Shown here: positions 30,901 to 42,780 of the stretch, one piece after another
Numbering within the stretch: position 1 is the stretch's first letter
How the letters are laid out: every line of letters starts with the position of its first letter
Source of the DNA: Muntiacus reevesi
Taxonomy: Eukaryota; Chordata; Mammalia; Artiodactyla; Cervidae
Assembly: GCF_963930625.1 (NCBI RefSeq)
Contig: NC_089249.1
Coordinates: 183,542,275 to 183,606,274, forward strand
Length of the DNA stretch: 64,000 nucleotides
Direction: 5' to 3'
Position numbers and translations under genes: made by a program
The notes under the pieces: model-generated
Databases searched by the model: none
The model's input: only the letters and a program-made list of their open reading frames with translations
What the model was told of the DNA's origin: nothing

Positions 30901-32284
30901 TCTCTGAAAGGGAGGCGTTTGCTTCTCTGTTGGAGCTCTAGGCCAAGAGTCTCCTGGGTGCCAGCATTGTAGACCTCAGACCAGCCAACTCCTCTGCTGC
31001 TCAAGGTGATAGGGTCTTTGTGGGCCCCTGAAGCCTGTTGACTGGACCTTGGGTGGCAGGACTTTGTGGTGGCTGTACAGGGATTTGCAGAGCAGGCAGT
31101 GTAGGTAGCATTTCCCATGACAGCACTGGGAGCATTAGAGGTGGGGAGTGGGTACTTAGCCCGACGCACAGAGCCTTGTGAATCAAGGCCTTAGGCAGGA
31201 TGTAGCCTGGGGAACTCTTTAAAATCGGGCCTTGTATTTTGCTTGTTACTTATTAGCCCATAGATTAACCTGTGCGGGGTACCGAGCTGGTGGTAGGTCT
31301 GGCTGCTGGGCTCCATAGGCCTGGCAAGCTGGCCAGTTCTGGAGGGAAGAGGGTTACTGCTCCTCTGAAAACCGGATGCTAGGATTGTGGGTTCTGGAGC
31401 CTCAAGTTGCTTCCCTTTCCGGCCCAGTCATAGATGAATGTGACAGAAATCAGATGTGCACCGCAGTTTCATGTAGGCGTCCAGGAGGAATCCTGAAGTC
31501 TGCGGAAAATTTAGGGGAAATTTAGAACAGCGATCCCCGTGTCGTCATTGTCACTCAGGATGTGCCCTGAAACTTTGGTAACTCAGAGAGTCACAGGATG
31601 GCATTTAAAAAACAGAACAAGAGTGGCATCAGCCAGCCCACGCGGGCAGACCCCTCAGCAGGGTGGCTGGCCCCCAGCACTGCCCCAGCTTGTCTGCACA
31701 GTGCCGGGCACCTGTCTTCCAGGACCTGAGATGCTCGAAGCAGTGTATGTGTGTGTCCTCTGCACACGACAGCCATCTGACAGGCCCTCCCCAGACCCGG
31801 GAGATCCTGACTGTAAGGGATAGACCAGTGGCACATGGACGTGGCGGGTCCCGGTCGGCCCCAGGCGTCTGGCCCAGGGCACCTATTCTCTGCCTTGGGT
31901 GGGCTGCAACCAGACCCCAGGTGTGGCAGCCCCAGTTTGGCAGCACCTGACCCAGTGCCAGGCCGCATGGGTTCTGAGTGAAAAGCCATAGTCCATTGGG
32001 CTCAGATTCCACCGCAGGTCAGGAGGGCTTGCTGGAGAAGGAATGTTTGCTGGGACCTGTTGGAAAAGTGGAGCTCCTGGGGCCAGAGCAGGTGGTGAGG
32101 AAGAGCCTCCGCTCCAGGAGGCTGTGCTGACGGAAAGCCCGTCCTCTTCTAGGTGGGCCAAGATCAGGGTGAGAGGCCAGAGTGTTGGGGAGGGTGGCCT
32201 GCACACGCCACTGCAAGGCAGAGGCTTCAGGAAATGGCCTGTGTGCCTGTGCCTCAAACCCTTGTCCTCTGGGTCTTTTTTTTT
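27906..32284 (+). other. ELL: ELL intron 1, longest unique GC-rich stretch so far
   Basis: About 4.4 kb with no clear interspersed repeat. It includes a CpG-enriched patch with a CGG run (GCAGCGGCGGCGGCTGGC, about 28398-28415) and another around 30700-30780. No exon, RNA gene or conserved domain recognised. Confidence 0.55.
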
Positions 32285-32535
32285 TTAACTTTTTATTTTG
32301 CATTAGACTATAGCCGATTAACAATGTTCCCATAGTTTCAGGTGGACCCAAAGGGACGCAGCCAAACATATGCATGTATCCATCTCCCCCTAACTCCCCT
32401 CCCCTCCAGGCTGCCACTTCACACTGAGCAGAGTCCCCTGTGCTTACACAGTAGCACCCTGTTGGTTATCCATTTTCAATACAGCAGTGTGTGCGTGTCC
32501 ATCCCAAACCCCCATCTGTTCCCCCAGTTTTTCCA
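32285..32535 (-). repeat. Ruminant L1 3'UTR fragment
   Basis: Minus strand: ATAGCCGATTAACAATGTTC, ATAGTTTCAGGTGGACCCAA, CTGTTGGTTATCCATTTTCA. The T-run at 32274-32285 is the reversed poly(A). 5'-truncated insertion. Confidence 0.85.
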
Positions 32536-33224
32536 CCAGGCGGCCAAGTCTGATTGCTCCAGGTCTTCACGGGCTTCTCCCTCCTGCCCTTGCCGTCTGT
32601 GTTCAGAGGCCTGCTTCTCCCTGTGCCCCCGCGCGCTGTGTGTCCTCTGAGGCGCATGTGCTCCTGTCGCGGCGTCTGGGGCCGCGCTGACACCCTGCCG
32701 CAGCAGGGCGAACCGTGTTCTGTGAACTCTCGGAGGGACGCTGCTCCTGTGTGGTCCCCATGTCGAGTTCATTGGGCACAGTCTGTTGTGTAGTTCCAGG
32801 GGCCAGCATCCTCCAGATCCAGGATGCTGTCAGCTCAGCTCTCTCCGCAGGGAGAGCCCTGCCTTGGAGGCCGAGAGTCTTCCCGGTGGGGGGCTCTCCT
32901 CAGCTGCCTGTGTCTGATTCCCTCCCTTCCCGGTCCTCCAGCTCTGCCAGATTCCTTTTCCAAAAATAAAAGCCCCGCCTCCTCCTCCTCACTGGCTTTG
33001 TCCCAGCTCTCACCCCAGGGTGGTGAAGTGGAGGTAAAGTTCCCTGTGGAGTTGCCTGGGGCAGCAGTGCGGGGCTGTGGGGTGGATATCCAGAAAGCTC
33101 TCAGACCACTGCTCAGCACTTGCCCTGTGGCGGGCCTGGGCCTGGCCTGTGATGCTGAGTTTCACACTTTTTCTTTTCCATCCGGCTTCCCTTTTTACCA
33201 AATAAAATCAGCTTTATTTTTACT
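32536..33224 (+). other. ELL: ELL intron 1, unique stretch
   Basis: Non-repetitive and GC-rich; nothing recognised. Confidence 0.5.
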
Positions 33225-33805
33225 TATTTTAAATATTTATTTTTTTAAACAATTAATTATTAGCGGTGGTGTGCAGGATCTGTTAGTTGTGGCATGCGGG
33301 ACCTTGCTCCCTGACCAAGAATCACACCTGGGCCCTGTACATTGGGAGCACAGAGTCTTAGTGGACCACCAAGGAAGTCTCTATTTATTTATTTTTATAT
33401 TTTTGTTTTTGTCTGTGCTGGGCCTTCGTTACTGTGCAGGTTTTTCTCTGGTTTTGACGAGCGGGGGCCGCTCTCTAACTGCAGTGGGGCCCCTCATTAC
33501 AGTGGTCTCCTGTTAGAGAGCCTGGGCTCTAGGGCACTTGGGCCTCAGTAGTTGAGGCTTCCAGTCTCCAGCACACAGGCTCAATAATTGTGGCTCATGG
33601 GCTTCATTGCTCTGCGGCATGTGGGATCTTCCCGGATCCGGGATTGGATTCTGAGCCACCAGGGAAGCCCAGTGTTTATGTATTCATTTATTTGCTTGCG
33701 CTGGTCTTGGTTGCAGCCCTGCAGGACCTTGGTTCTTCGTTGGGGCTCGTAGGGTCTTTAGCTGCAGCACTTGGCTGCACTGGACGGCCAGGGAGTCCCT
33801 CACCA
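33225..33805 (-). repeat. Three consecutive CHR-type SINEs, minus strand
   Basis: First copy about 33225-33380 (GCATGCGGGACCTTGCTCCC ... GGACCACCAAGGAAGTCTC), second a long-form CHR-2-like copy about 33381-33670 (TGTGCTGGGCCTTCGTTACT ... GAGCCACCAGGGAAGCCC), third about 33672-33800 (TTGCGCTGGTCTTGGTTGCA ... CGGCCAGGGAGTCCC). Same orientation, joined end to end. Confidence 0.88.
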
Positions 33806-35097
33806 GCTGTAACGTGCCACTTTATCAAGCAGGTGATGGTCCACCCTGGTGGGGGCCGGGGGCCCTGCTGGGTGGCCCGGGGTCGGGGCCAGCTCTGCTC
33901 AGGAGCTCGCGACTGTTGGTGAGATGCTGGCCCCGTGGGGTCCCAGGCAGTATCCTCCCACTGCCAGGATGCTCTAGCCCCTTCAGCCTGCCTGTGGTGG
34001 AGGCACCTCAGATGGCAGCCGTGGGGCATCTGCATGGAGCCCTGAATCGTTCCCAGTGACCAGGCCCCTCCGTGGGCATCGCAAACCTCGCCAGGCTGCT
34101 GAGTGCTCTCCCCTCCAGGAGCTTTTGGATTCTGCATTTATGGGCCTGGAACCTCTTCCCTCATTTGGCTCAGAAGCAAAAGAGGAAGGTTGTGGAGTTT
34201 GCACTCGGAGCATTGACCATGCCGCTTGCCCTGCCTTCCTGCTCCTCTGTCCTGGAGGTGTGGGCTGTGGCGGGTAGTGTCACTGCTGTTTGTCCTCCTT
34301 CACGGGGTAGGGTTTTGGGAAACCCCAAAGGCTGCTCTTTGGGGTCCTGACATGTCCTTGTTGAGACTCTACAGGTTTGCTCCTAATTTGGCTGGTTGCA
34401 GGGTTTTCCGTGGGGGGGTCCCCGTTTGCAAGGTTGACTGAGGCGGGCTCACTCTGGTTCCAGCTGCCCCAGCAGCCTGCAGCACCGCCATCACCAGCAT
34501 GCCACAGGGCGAGGCTCGCTACTCACGAGGGCCTCCGCCTGGAGCCGTAGGTGCAGGCCTGCACCCCGCCCTCCCTAGGGGTCTGTGCCCCTTAGCCCCG
34601 ACACCCTTGATGCCCTCTGTTGCCTTCTGACTCCCTCCTGTCACACCACGACTCTCGGAAAGCGCTCTGTCAGCATAGATAGCGCTGTGGTTGCGGCTCC
34701 CGGAAGCCTCTCGGCACCCACAGACACGGGGCCTGCCCTGTGTTCTCACGGCCCATCACCCTAGGGCTGCCGTGTCTCTCTCTGGGTCCGCTGCTTTCTT
34801 GGAGCCCCTGGGCGTCACTGGCCATTCGACTGGGTGTGTGGCTCCTTAGCGGGATATCCAGCTGCAGTGATGGGGCCCCTCCTGTCCTACAGAGCTCTGG
34901 GACGTTTGGTAGCCTAACGTGGAGTGTCTGCTCCCTGTTAACAAAGCCCTGATCTCGGCCAGCTGGGCGGTGGTGCTGCTTACGGCTCCTGGGGACCCTT
35001 GTGGGCCGCCAGGTGTGAGTCACGGGGTTCCTGGGGTCCCACTGCTGAGGCCACAGCATTCTCTCCTCGGCTGCCCAAGACTTTCTTTGAAAATCTC
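33806..35097 (+). other. ELL: ELL intron 1, unique stretch
   Basis: GC-rich non-repetitive sequence; nothing recognised. Confidence 0.5.
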
Positions 35098-35228
35098 CTG
35101 GGGAATTCTCTGGTGGTTCCATGATTATGACTCTGAGCGGTCACTGTGGGGGGCGGGGGGAGGGGGTGTGGGTTTGATCCCTGATCAAGGAATTAAAATC
35201 CCACAAGCCTGTGCCGTGTGCCAAAAAA
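35098..35228 (+). repeat. CHR-type SINE
   Basis: Plus strand: GGGAATTCTCTGGTGGTTCC head, GGGTTTGATCCCTGATCAAGG, tail TGTGCCAAAAAAAT. A G-rich insertion (35145-35168) interrupts the head. Confidence 0.82.
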
Positions 35229-35654
35229 ATGTCTCTCTGCCATCAGTGCCCTTGCTGCCTCTCCTCCTCCTTGCCCACCGGGAAGCGCCCTCCTGGAGCC
35301 CCGGATGCTTCCCAGGGACAGAGTGCATGAGAGGACCTGGTGCCCACCAGGCCTCTGCCACGAGCCTGTGGATTTGACTGGGCCTTCCCTTCCCGGATCA
35401 ATGGTTTCCAACTTTGTTTCGCTCTTACACGGTGCAGCCAGGTGTGTCAGATAGACCAGTGGGAAGTACCTCACTCTCCCAGAGCACACCCTGCTAAGTG
35501 CCGAGGCCCCTCAGGTCCCACCCCAGCACTCCAGCTGAGCAATTGGCATGTGCCCAAGACGTTTGACCAGCCTGACCACAGACTCGAGGGAGGGCCGGGG
35601 GAGCGCCCCACCACCCCTCCTCTCCCCCAACAATAGCTGACTTGCCTTTAAAAT

Positions 35655-35935
35655 TTTTTTAAATTATTTTATAGTAATTGTTTATTTTTGTCTGTCCGTA
35701 GTCTTCGTTGCTTTGCATGGTCTTTCTCTATTTGGGGCGAGCAGGGGCTGCTCTTCATTGAGGGCACGCAGGCTCAGTAGTTGTGGCTCGCCAGCTTTAG
35801 AGCTCAGGCTCAGAAGTTGTGGTACGTGGGCTTAGTTGCTCCGAGGCATGTGGAATCTTCCTGGACCAGGGATTGAACTTGTGTCCCCTGCATTGGCAGG
35901 CAGATTCTTACCCCTGCGTCACCAAGGAAGTCCAG
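35655..35935 (-). repeat. Long-form CHR (CHR-2-like) SINE
   Basis: Minus strand: AT-rich lead, TGGGGCGAGCAGGGGCTGCT, CAGGCTCAGTAGTTGTGGCT, CCAGGGATTGAACTTGTGTC, TCACCAAGGAAGTCC. Diverged duplications of AACAA...CTGACTT flank it. Confidence 0.88.
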
Positions 35936-36928
35936 CAACAACTGACTTTTCTTGCCACCTCTGTGAGTGTGTCCCAGGATGTTTCCCACATCCTTTTGCA
36001 CACTAGATTGTCTTATTCTTCCTAATTTTATAGCAGTGCTGGGCAAAGAAAATCTCTCATTTTTGTTTTCTTGGGGACTTCTGTGTTTCAACCACTTGCA
36101 CTATCTTCTCAGTCTGTACCATATTCATCACCTTTTCTTATTGGGGTGTGTGTGTCTTTTACTGGGGCTCACTCCAGTGCAGATTAACCTCGGCAGCTCT
36201 CTCACAGGATGCTACCTGAGTGCTGTCTGCTCACCGGGATGGCACTGTGGCGTGGTCATTCCTTCTCCCAGGAGTGACCCATCTCATTCCTGATTGGACA
36301 AGATCACCTCACCTGCTGTGAGTTTTGGCCTGGCTGTCCCTGTGAGCAGTGCTTACTCATAGGTTCTTCTCTGGCAAATCAGATGTGTGAAGGCGGAAAC
36401 CACCTGGCCATTTGTCACTTTCTTAAAGTTTGACCATGGACCCAGCTGGCTGATGACTTTGAAGCACTTAGACTGTGTTGTTAGGCTAGTTTTCAGGGTC
36501 TTGGATTTGCTTGCATTTACCTCCGTGACATATTAGTGGAAAAAACATGATTGTGGATTGGAAAATACTACATTCTGCATGACTCCTGTTGGTTCCCAGA
36601 GTTATTCCATGTATGTAGAGTGAACCCATGCCAACTTCAGGAGGTGGGAGTGGTCAGTTAGGGGGACTATACCTAGGCCATGGGACGTGTGCTGCCTGTC
36701 TCCGGGCGTGGTGACTTCTCGTGGCTCACCGAGAAGTCCGGGCCCTGGTGCTGTGCCGGCCTCGACTGAGATGAGGATACACTACCCATCAGCCCCAACA
36801 CATCACTGCTTCCCTGAAGGAAGCCACAGTTTCCCCAGCGTTTGGGTGGTTCCTGTTTCTACCTTTGTCAGAGTTGATTCCTTGAGGAGGACTCTGCCGA
36901 CAGGTCTTGCTTGGAGGGCACTGGATTT
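35936..36928 (+). other. ELL: ELL intron 1, unique stretch
   Basis: Less GC-rich than its surroundings. The part around 36050-36300 may be an old repeat; no family recognised. No exon seen. Confidence 0.45.
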
Positions 36929-36943
36929 GAACTGCAGGATTTC

Positions 36944-36994
36944 TTTTTTTTTTTTTTTAATTTTTTTTTATTAGTGGAGGCTAATTACTTCACA
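36944..36994 (-). repeat. 51-bp L1 3'-end insertion with target-site duplication
   Basis: Only the reversed poly(A) (T-run) and the last ~25 bases of a ruminant L1 3'UTR (ATTAGTGGAGGCTAATTACT) are present. GAACTGCAGGATTTC at 36929-36943 and GAACTGCAGAATTTC at 36995-37009 differ at one base in 15 and mark the duplication. Confidence 0.85.
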
Positions 36995-37216
36995 GAACTG
37001 CAGAATTTCAAGTGTCATGACCAGAGGGTGGGGGGCTGTTAAAGGAATCCATGTCAGATGTCTGCGTGGTGAGTGCTTGGTGAGCACGTTCCAAGGGGAG
37101 TCAGTCAAATGCTGAGATGCACTGGGGTCCTTGCAGAGTTACCCACCATATGCATGGTAGAGGTGACAGAAGACAGGAGTGTGGCTAGTGGTCATGTTTT
37201 ACTTAAATGAGCACTT

Positions 37217-37605
37217 CTCTTTCTTGCTTGCTTTAAATTTTTTGGCCATACCGTGTGACATGTGGGATCTCAGTTCCCTGACCAGGGATTGAACCTCTGC
37301 TAGGCACCCCCCCCCCCCACCCCGGCTCCGCCTTCATGCATTGGAATTCTTAATCACTGGACCAACAAGAGAGAGAGGGAGAGTGAGGTCGGTCAGTCGT
37401 GTCCGACTCTTCAGTCACATGGACAGTAGCCTACCAGGCTTCTCTGTCCATGGGATTTTCCAGGCAAGAGTACCGGAGTTGGTTGCCATTTTATTTTCCA
37501 GGGGATCTTCCTGACTCAGGGATCGAACCTGGGTCTCCCGCATTGCAGGCAGATGTTTTACCCTCTGAGCCACCAGGGAAGCCCGTGGACCACCAAGGAA
37601 GTCCC
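37217..37605 (-). repeat. CHR SINE split by a Bov-tA SINE, with outer target-site duplication
   Basis: Outer CHR (minus) occupies about 37217-37350 and 37585-37605 (GTGGACCACCAAGGAAGTCC). The inner Bov-tA (minus, about 37383-37585: CAGTCGTGTCCGACTCTTCA ... GAGCCACCAGGGAAGCCC) lies between. TAAATGAGCACTT flanks the whole at 37204-37216 and 37606-37618. A C12 run is at 37307-37318. Confidence 0.92.
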
Positions 37606-37618
37606 TAAATGAGCACTT

Positions 37619-40600
37619 TTTATTGACTCATCATCACTTTGTTGAGTATTATTTGAGGTCATCAATACAGTTTTGGGAAAGGTTCTGTGGCCCTGATGGT
37701 TCTCTTGGTTTGGGGACCGGGTGCTCCCTTTGTCCGAGTCTGTCTTGTCAGCTGTCCCTGCTGGGGCCTCTCAGCGTGCCTGGGGCCCTTAAGCGCCCTT
37801 TCTTCAGCCCTCTTCCCCTGCGGCCAGTTGTTTCCCTGATGGGAGAGCAGACTCGGTGAGATCATGTGACCCAGGCTACCCCTGCAGTGCCCTTACTGCC
37901 TTGAAAGCCATGAACAAGGTCGTTCCCATTTCGCAGATGAGAAAACTAACTAGCTCAGGCATGAAGTCTGTCTCCCAAGGCCACACGGCTGGTTAGAGGA
38001 TGGGCTCCCTCACCCTGAAGCTTCTTGGAGGCCTCTTCTCCTTGCCTTCTTCCTGGTGTCTGGGTTGTTGTTGTTTTAAAGAGTGTTGCAGTGGTTTATT
38101 TAACAAGATTCAGAAACAGAGAGATAGGAGCTGGAGCTCACATGTGGCAGAGCCGGTTTGTACTGTTCCGTATGCAGTTTCAAGCAGCTGCTGAGTTATT
38201 GCCAGCCCTGTGTGACCAAGTCAGAGAGGTTAAGTGTCTTACTTAGGTCACACAGCTTCTAAATGGCAGACCCAGAAGTGGAAGCGAGTTTTCTGAAATT
38301 AGTTCTGGGCCCCGAGACTGAAGTTTTGTCTTTGGTTCACAACGGCTGTTGGGAGCCCCATGTGTCATTCTTGTTCTGAAGCCTTTGGTTCCAGCTCTGC
38401 GGGGACCGGTTGATTGGTGTGGAAGCTGGGCCAGTGCACTGCTCTGATCTCCTACTGAAAGGACGGGACCCCTCCAGGTGCTGCCTCAGCTTTCAGGCAG
38501 CACCCAGCCCCTCCCTGCACCCCAGCTCTGGCTTGAGTTTGAATGGCTTGGAGTGGTATGGAGGAGGGGACCCTGGGATCCCGGGGCAGCATGTTGGTGA
38601 TGTGAGGCCGGACCAGCCGAGGGCCCGCAAGTTAACCTGACTTCTTAACTGCTCGATTCTGGGTTCCTAGCTTACAGGTTCAGAAAGGGTTTGGATTGTG
38701 CTGTGCAGTCACTGCTGCCGTACACAACTCTCAGCTCCAGTGGGACCGTTCTGTCTTCCTTTCCTAAATAGACCTTCTGGTCCTGTTTCCGCCGAGGCAG
38801 CTGGCCTGGGAGTCCCGCCAGGTTCTACTTCTGTGATGGCGCAGATGGTAAGCTGCGCCCGAATCTAATTTCAGGCCTGAGATAAAATGGTTTTTGTCGA
38901 CCTGGGCTTGGTGAGTAGGAAGGCGGGTGGCTTGAGCTTTCCTTCAAGGTGTTTCGTGATGTTTGCTCACTCAGAAGGCTCGATGTTCCGGCCACAACGA
39001 GAGGCCACTGCGCTCCTCCCGTCACTGAGGCTGGCCTCAGTGTGTCTCCTACACAGACTAACCTTCTAGTAACTTGGAAAAAAGTTACTTCTCACACCTG
39101 ACCTGGTTTTATTTATGTTCAAGCCCAGGAAGGTGGGCTCTGTCACCCACAAGTGTGGCGTGGGACTGGGTCTCTCAGGTCCGGCCTGGCGAACAGCTGA
39201 GCGAGGCGTGGAGGGCCGCTCCTTGCCTGGGTCACCCCTCCGGAGGCCCTGCTGCTTCCGAGTCTGGCAGCGGCTCTGGCTCCACGGTCTCCAAGATCAC
39301 AGAAAGCAGTGGGAGTCTCCTGCTTCATTTGGAATCTCAGCCAGTGTCCACGCTCGAGGGCCTCCCGTGGGCAGCGGAGGTGTCCGGGCGAGGTGGGGTT
39401 TGCTCCCTCCGGCGCGCCGTGCACTCAGGCACAGCTTCTACAGCTTGAGGCCGTCACGAGCTGATGTTTGGCTTGGTGATGCTGAAAGGCCGCTGCGGGA
39501 GGGCCCGGCCAGTCCTCCTCCCCTGTCATGGGACTGAGGCCTGGCCCAAGCCTCAGTTTCTCCCTGGGTGGGTGAGGAGGGAGCATTTGCCCCTGCCCTG
39601 GAGGTAGAAAGGGATTGAGGGGAGCATCAAATGAAGGGCCAAGTGTAGGGGCATCCTCCGCTCACCACTGTCACCCTGAGGAGAGGATGCCCTCAGCCAC
39701 GTCTCCACACCTGTCCCAGCCCTGGATGTCATCTGTTGGGGTGTCCAAACCCCCACCATCAGGGCAGCCTGTCCCCTCCCCCAGGGCAGACCCCCCTGAA
39801 GTGGCTGTGCAGGGGACCTGGCTTCTGTCCGCCCCCTCGGGCTGTGGCCCCCTCTTGCCCACCCCCCCCCCCCCCCAGCACTCTGCTCTGCCTGGCTCAG
39901 CCTCCGTAAGGCTGGTGTCTCTGTCTAGGGCTCCCGCCTCCCTTCTTCTGCTACAGGGGGCAGCTGATGGGAACACGAGTGAGCAGGAGATGCAGGGCCC
40001 AGTGTCCCCCACCCCTCCCGGCCCTGTGCTGCTTACGCGCTCCTGTCCCCTGGTCCATGTGCGCGTGGGACCGCGCCCTGCCCCTCTGGGCGCTCAGGCC
40101 CTTCCCTCCCCACTGCCTTTCCCTGGCCTGGCTTCCCTTAAGGTCTGCGCGCCACCCATCCTTCTGGTCGTGGCTCATCACCACCCTTCGCCTCGTCAGA
40201 ACACCTCTCGCAGCGTCACTCTGTCATCCAGCTCTGAGGCTGTGCTGAGGGGTCCTCGGCGGACAGGGCGGCATCTCTCTCATTGGTTGCTGGGTCCCTG
40301 CCTCTGCCTCTGCCCTCCACCTTGCTGCAGTGCTTCTGCTGCTTTCTGTAGCTAATCATATGAAATCCTAGGCGAGTTGGTCCTGAGATCCCACCTGCCT
40401 GAAAGTGGCTGGTGTCCAGGTGCTGCTGGCTCAGGAGGTGGAGGAGGGAGCGAGTTCCAGTCTTGCACGGGCGGAACTGACCCAGCTGTGAAGGTGCAGA
40501 TGACGTAGGAAGATGCACTTACCTGATCTGGCACCAGAACGCTGGCAATGGCTGTACGGTGGCAGGAGAGGGCCGAACTGGGCAGGAACAGGGAGTTGGA

Positions 40601-41514
40601 AATTTTCTTCTGTGGTATTTAGTGCCAGGCAGCAGAGAGGAGGGACGAGGCTAGAAAGTAGAAGACCTGGGGGGATTTCAGGGGAGTCTTTGGGGATCCT
40701 CTTGCCCTGAGATAGATTTCTGGTAATGGTTTTTGGTTCTGGCTCCCTGCCTGAGGAGAGGGGCTTTGCTCTGTCCTTGTAGGACAGATCACCTTCTGGG
40801 GGGTCTCTGGGACTGTCCCCTCTGGAGGGCACTTTCGTGCTGGGACCAGAGCAGATGAAGCGCTGGGAAGAGTGGTCAGTGACCCAGCACATCTTCCCCA
40901 GGCAGCAGGGTAAAGAACGGTGTTTCCCAGGGCCAAGTGGTGGTGGGCCCCTTCCATTTGTCTGCAGGACTCTCCAGCTGTGGCTGTCCTGCTTTTTGGG
41001 TCACCTGGGTAGGTTAGAGATAGGAAAATATGATGACATATTCTTGTCACTTCACCCTGTTGAGTGGGGCATTTCGCTCCCATTTAATGGTCTCTGCTTT
41101 TGCCCAAGATGAAGCCCATGCCTTGCATGCAGGGAGCCCAGCTCACTCTGTTCTGGTCAGCAGCCTCATGGGGTAGCAGCGTCGTGATGCTGCCTAGAGC
41201 CAGGCGAGCACGGTAGAGCTGCAGTGCAGGGTTTTCCAGAAGATGCTGGGCGGAGCTTCCCAGCCTGGCCTGGCGGGCGGTTCTGGTGCCAGGGACCCCC
41301 CTCCTCATCACCCTGGCCGCTGAGCTGCCCATTGCAGCCTCCTGCTGCTTTTCTTTTTAATTCCTCACACAGATCTCTGGGCCGACAGAAATGGTTTGTG
41401 TTTGGTACATCCCCCCTCTTCTCAGTTACCCTCCTGGTCTGTTCTTGGTGCTGGAGATGAGGGCAGCCTGCACTCATCTCTCTCTGTCCGCGTTGGCTTT
41501 AGAAACCACACTGT
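37619..41514 (+). other. ELL: ELL intron 1, unique stretch with two MIR fragments
   Basis: Mostly non-repetitive. Minus-strand MIR fragments at about 37905-38000 (TTTCGCAGATGAGAAAACTA, CAAGGCCACACGGCTGGTTA) and 38195-38285 (GAGGTTAAGTGTCTTACTTA, GGTCACACAGCTTCTAAATG). A C15 run lies at 39862-39876. The 246-codon open frame at 39615-40355 is Pro/Ser-rich and featureless and is not called as a gene. Confidence 0.55.
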
Positions 41515-41672
41515 GGACTTCCTTGGTGGTCCAGTGGTTTAGAATCCGCCCGCCAGTGCAGGGGGACGTGGGATTGATCCCTGGTCGGGGAACTAAGATC
41601 CCACATGCCCTGTGACAATAAGCCAGAGAGCCACAGCTAAGACCCGACACAGCCAAATAGATAAAGAAAAAT
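41515..41672 (+). repeat. CHR-type SINE
   Basis: Plus strand: GGACTTCCTTGGTGGTCCAG, GGATTGATCCCTGGTCGGGG, tail CACAGCCAAATAGATAAAGA. Good match, full short form. Confidence 0.93.
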
Positions 41673-42354
41673 CAGGGGAGGAGAAAACAAGGAAAGCGTA
41701 GCAGACCAGGAGCAGCAGTGGGCCAGCATGCTCTGTGAGGCGTTTAGAGCCCTGCTTTTCATTTGGAGGGTGGAGGGGAGTTAGGAACCGCTGGGTGTCG
41801 GGGGAGCATGGACTTATTTTGGCCTTTCCTGGCGTCATCTCAGCCTGGCTGACGGAGGCCAGCACATGGGCTCTTCGTGCCTGGCTGGCTGAGGAGATGG
41901 GGGAGGAGGGACAGCTGCTCCTTGGAGCAAAGTATACAGGGTGGGGAGAGGCAGCCTGACCCTGCAGAAGAGCACCCTGAGTGAGGGTTTAGAGAGGGGC
42001 CTGGTCAGTGGGTGTGCTCCAGACAGGCCCCTGGGGGAGGGGCATTCATTCCCAAATGTCCTCTCTTGTGTGACCTCTTGGGGCACCTTCGCACACCTGT
42101 GTTCTTGAAGTACCAGTGAGATTTTCAGTAACTTGAACCTGATGCTCCAGAGCTCAATCATGTGTTCCCTGCTGCATGGAGACACCCCCGCCTCACCCCG
42201 TGGGCATCGGGAAGCCCTGGGCAGGTTAGTCACCCAGCGGCACTGGTGTGGAGGTGGGGTGCTGACAGTCCATGCCCTAGTTAGCGCCTGATGTGGCTTG
42301 TCTGGTGAGTCCTCACCCCCTCCCCAAGGAGTAAAGAGTGTTTTAGAAAGGTGG
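41673..42354 (+). other. ELL: ELL intron 1, unique stretch
   Basis: Nothing recognised. Confidence 0.5.
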
Positions 42355-42488
42355 AGGAACCTCCCTAGTGGTCCAGTAGCTAAGATTCTGTGCTCCCAAC
42401 GCAGAGAGTCTGGGTTCGATCCCTAGTCAGGGAAATAGATTCCACATGGAGAAAGTAAGACCTAGCACAGCCAAATAAATAAATTAGT
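42355..42488 (+). repeat. CHR-type SINE
   Basis: Plus strand: GGAACCTCCCTAGTGGTCCA, TGGGTTCGATCCCTAGTCAG with an intact-looking B-box, tail CACAGCCAAATAAATAAATT. Confidence 0.92.
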
Positions 42489-42518
42489 TGAATGTTTAGA
42501 AAAATTGAAAATAGTAAT

Positions 42519-42780
42519 AGGGACTTCCCTAGTAGTCTGGTGATTAGAAATCGCCTGCCAGTACAGGGGACACATGTTCGATCCCTGATCTAGGAAGATT
42601 CCACGTGCCACAGCAGCTCAGCCCGTGGGCCACAGCTACTAAGCCTGTGTGCGCTAGAGCCGTTCCCTGCAACAAGAGAAGCCACGGTGAGAAGGCCGTG
42701 CGCTGAACCAGAGAAAGCCTGTGTGCAGCAAGGAACCCTCGGTGCAGCCAAAAACACAGAATCAAAAAAACTTTAAAAAC
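42519..42780 (+). repeat. Long-form CHR (CHR-2-like) SINE
   Basis: Plus strand: GGGACTTCCCTAGTAGTCTG, TGTTCGATCCCTGATCTAGG, AACAAGAGAAGCCACGGTGA, GGTGCAGCCAAAAACACAGA. Lies 30 bases from the previous CHR in the same orientation. Confidence 0.92.

Noticed and set aside
32824..33516. 230-codon open frame
   Set aside because: Its C-terminal third is translated CHR SINE sequence, so it is a composite artefact.
39862..39876. C15 run (also C12 at 37307)
   Set aside because: Simple homopolymers without further structure, noted only.
39615..40355. 246-codon plus-strand open frame
   Set aside because: Pro/Ser/Leu-rich, no domain, no splice-consistent context and crosses a C15 homopolymer. Chance frame in GC-rich intron; a protein search would settle it.
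42355..42440. tRNA-like sequence with GGTTCGATCCC box in this and other SINE heads
   Set aside because: Degenerate tRNA-Glu-derived SINE heads joined to SINE bodies; no intact cloverleaf, so not called as tRNA genes.
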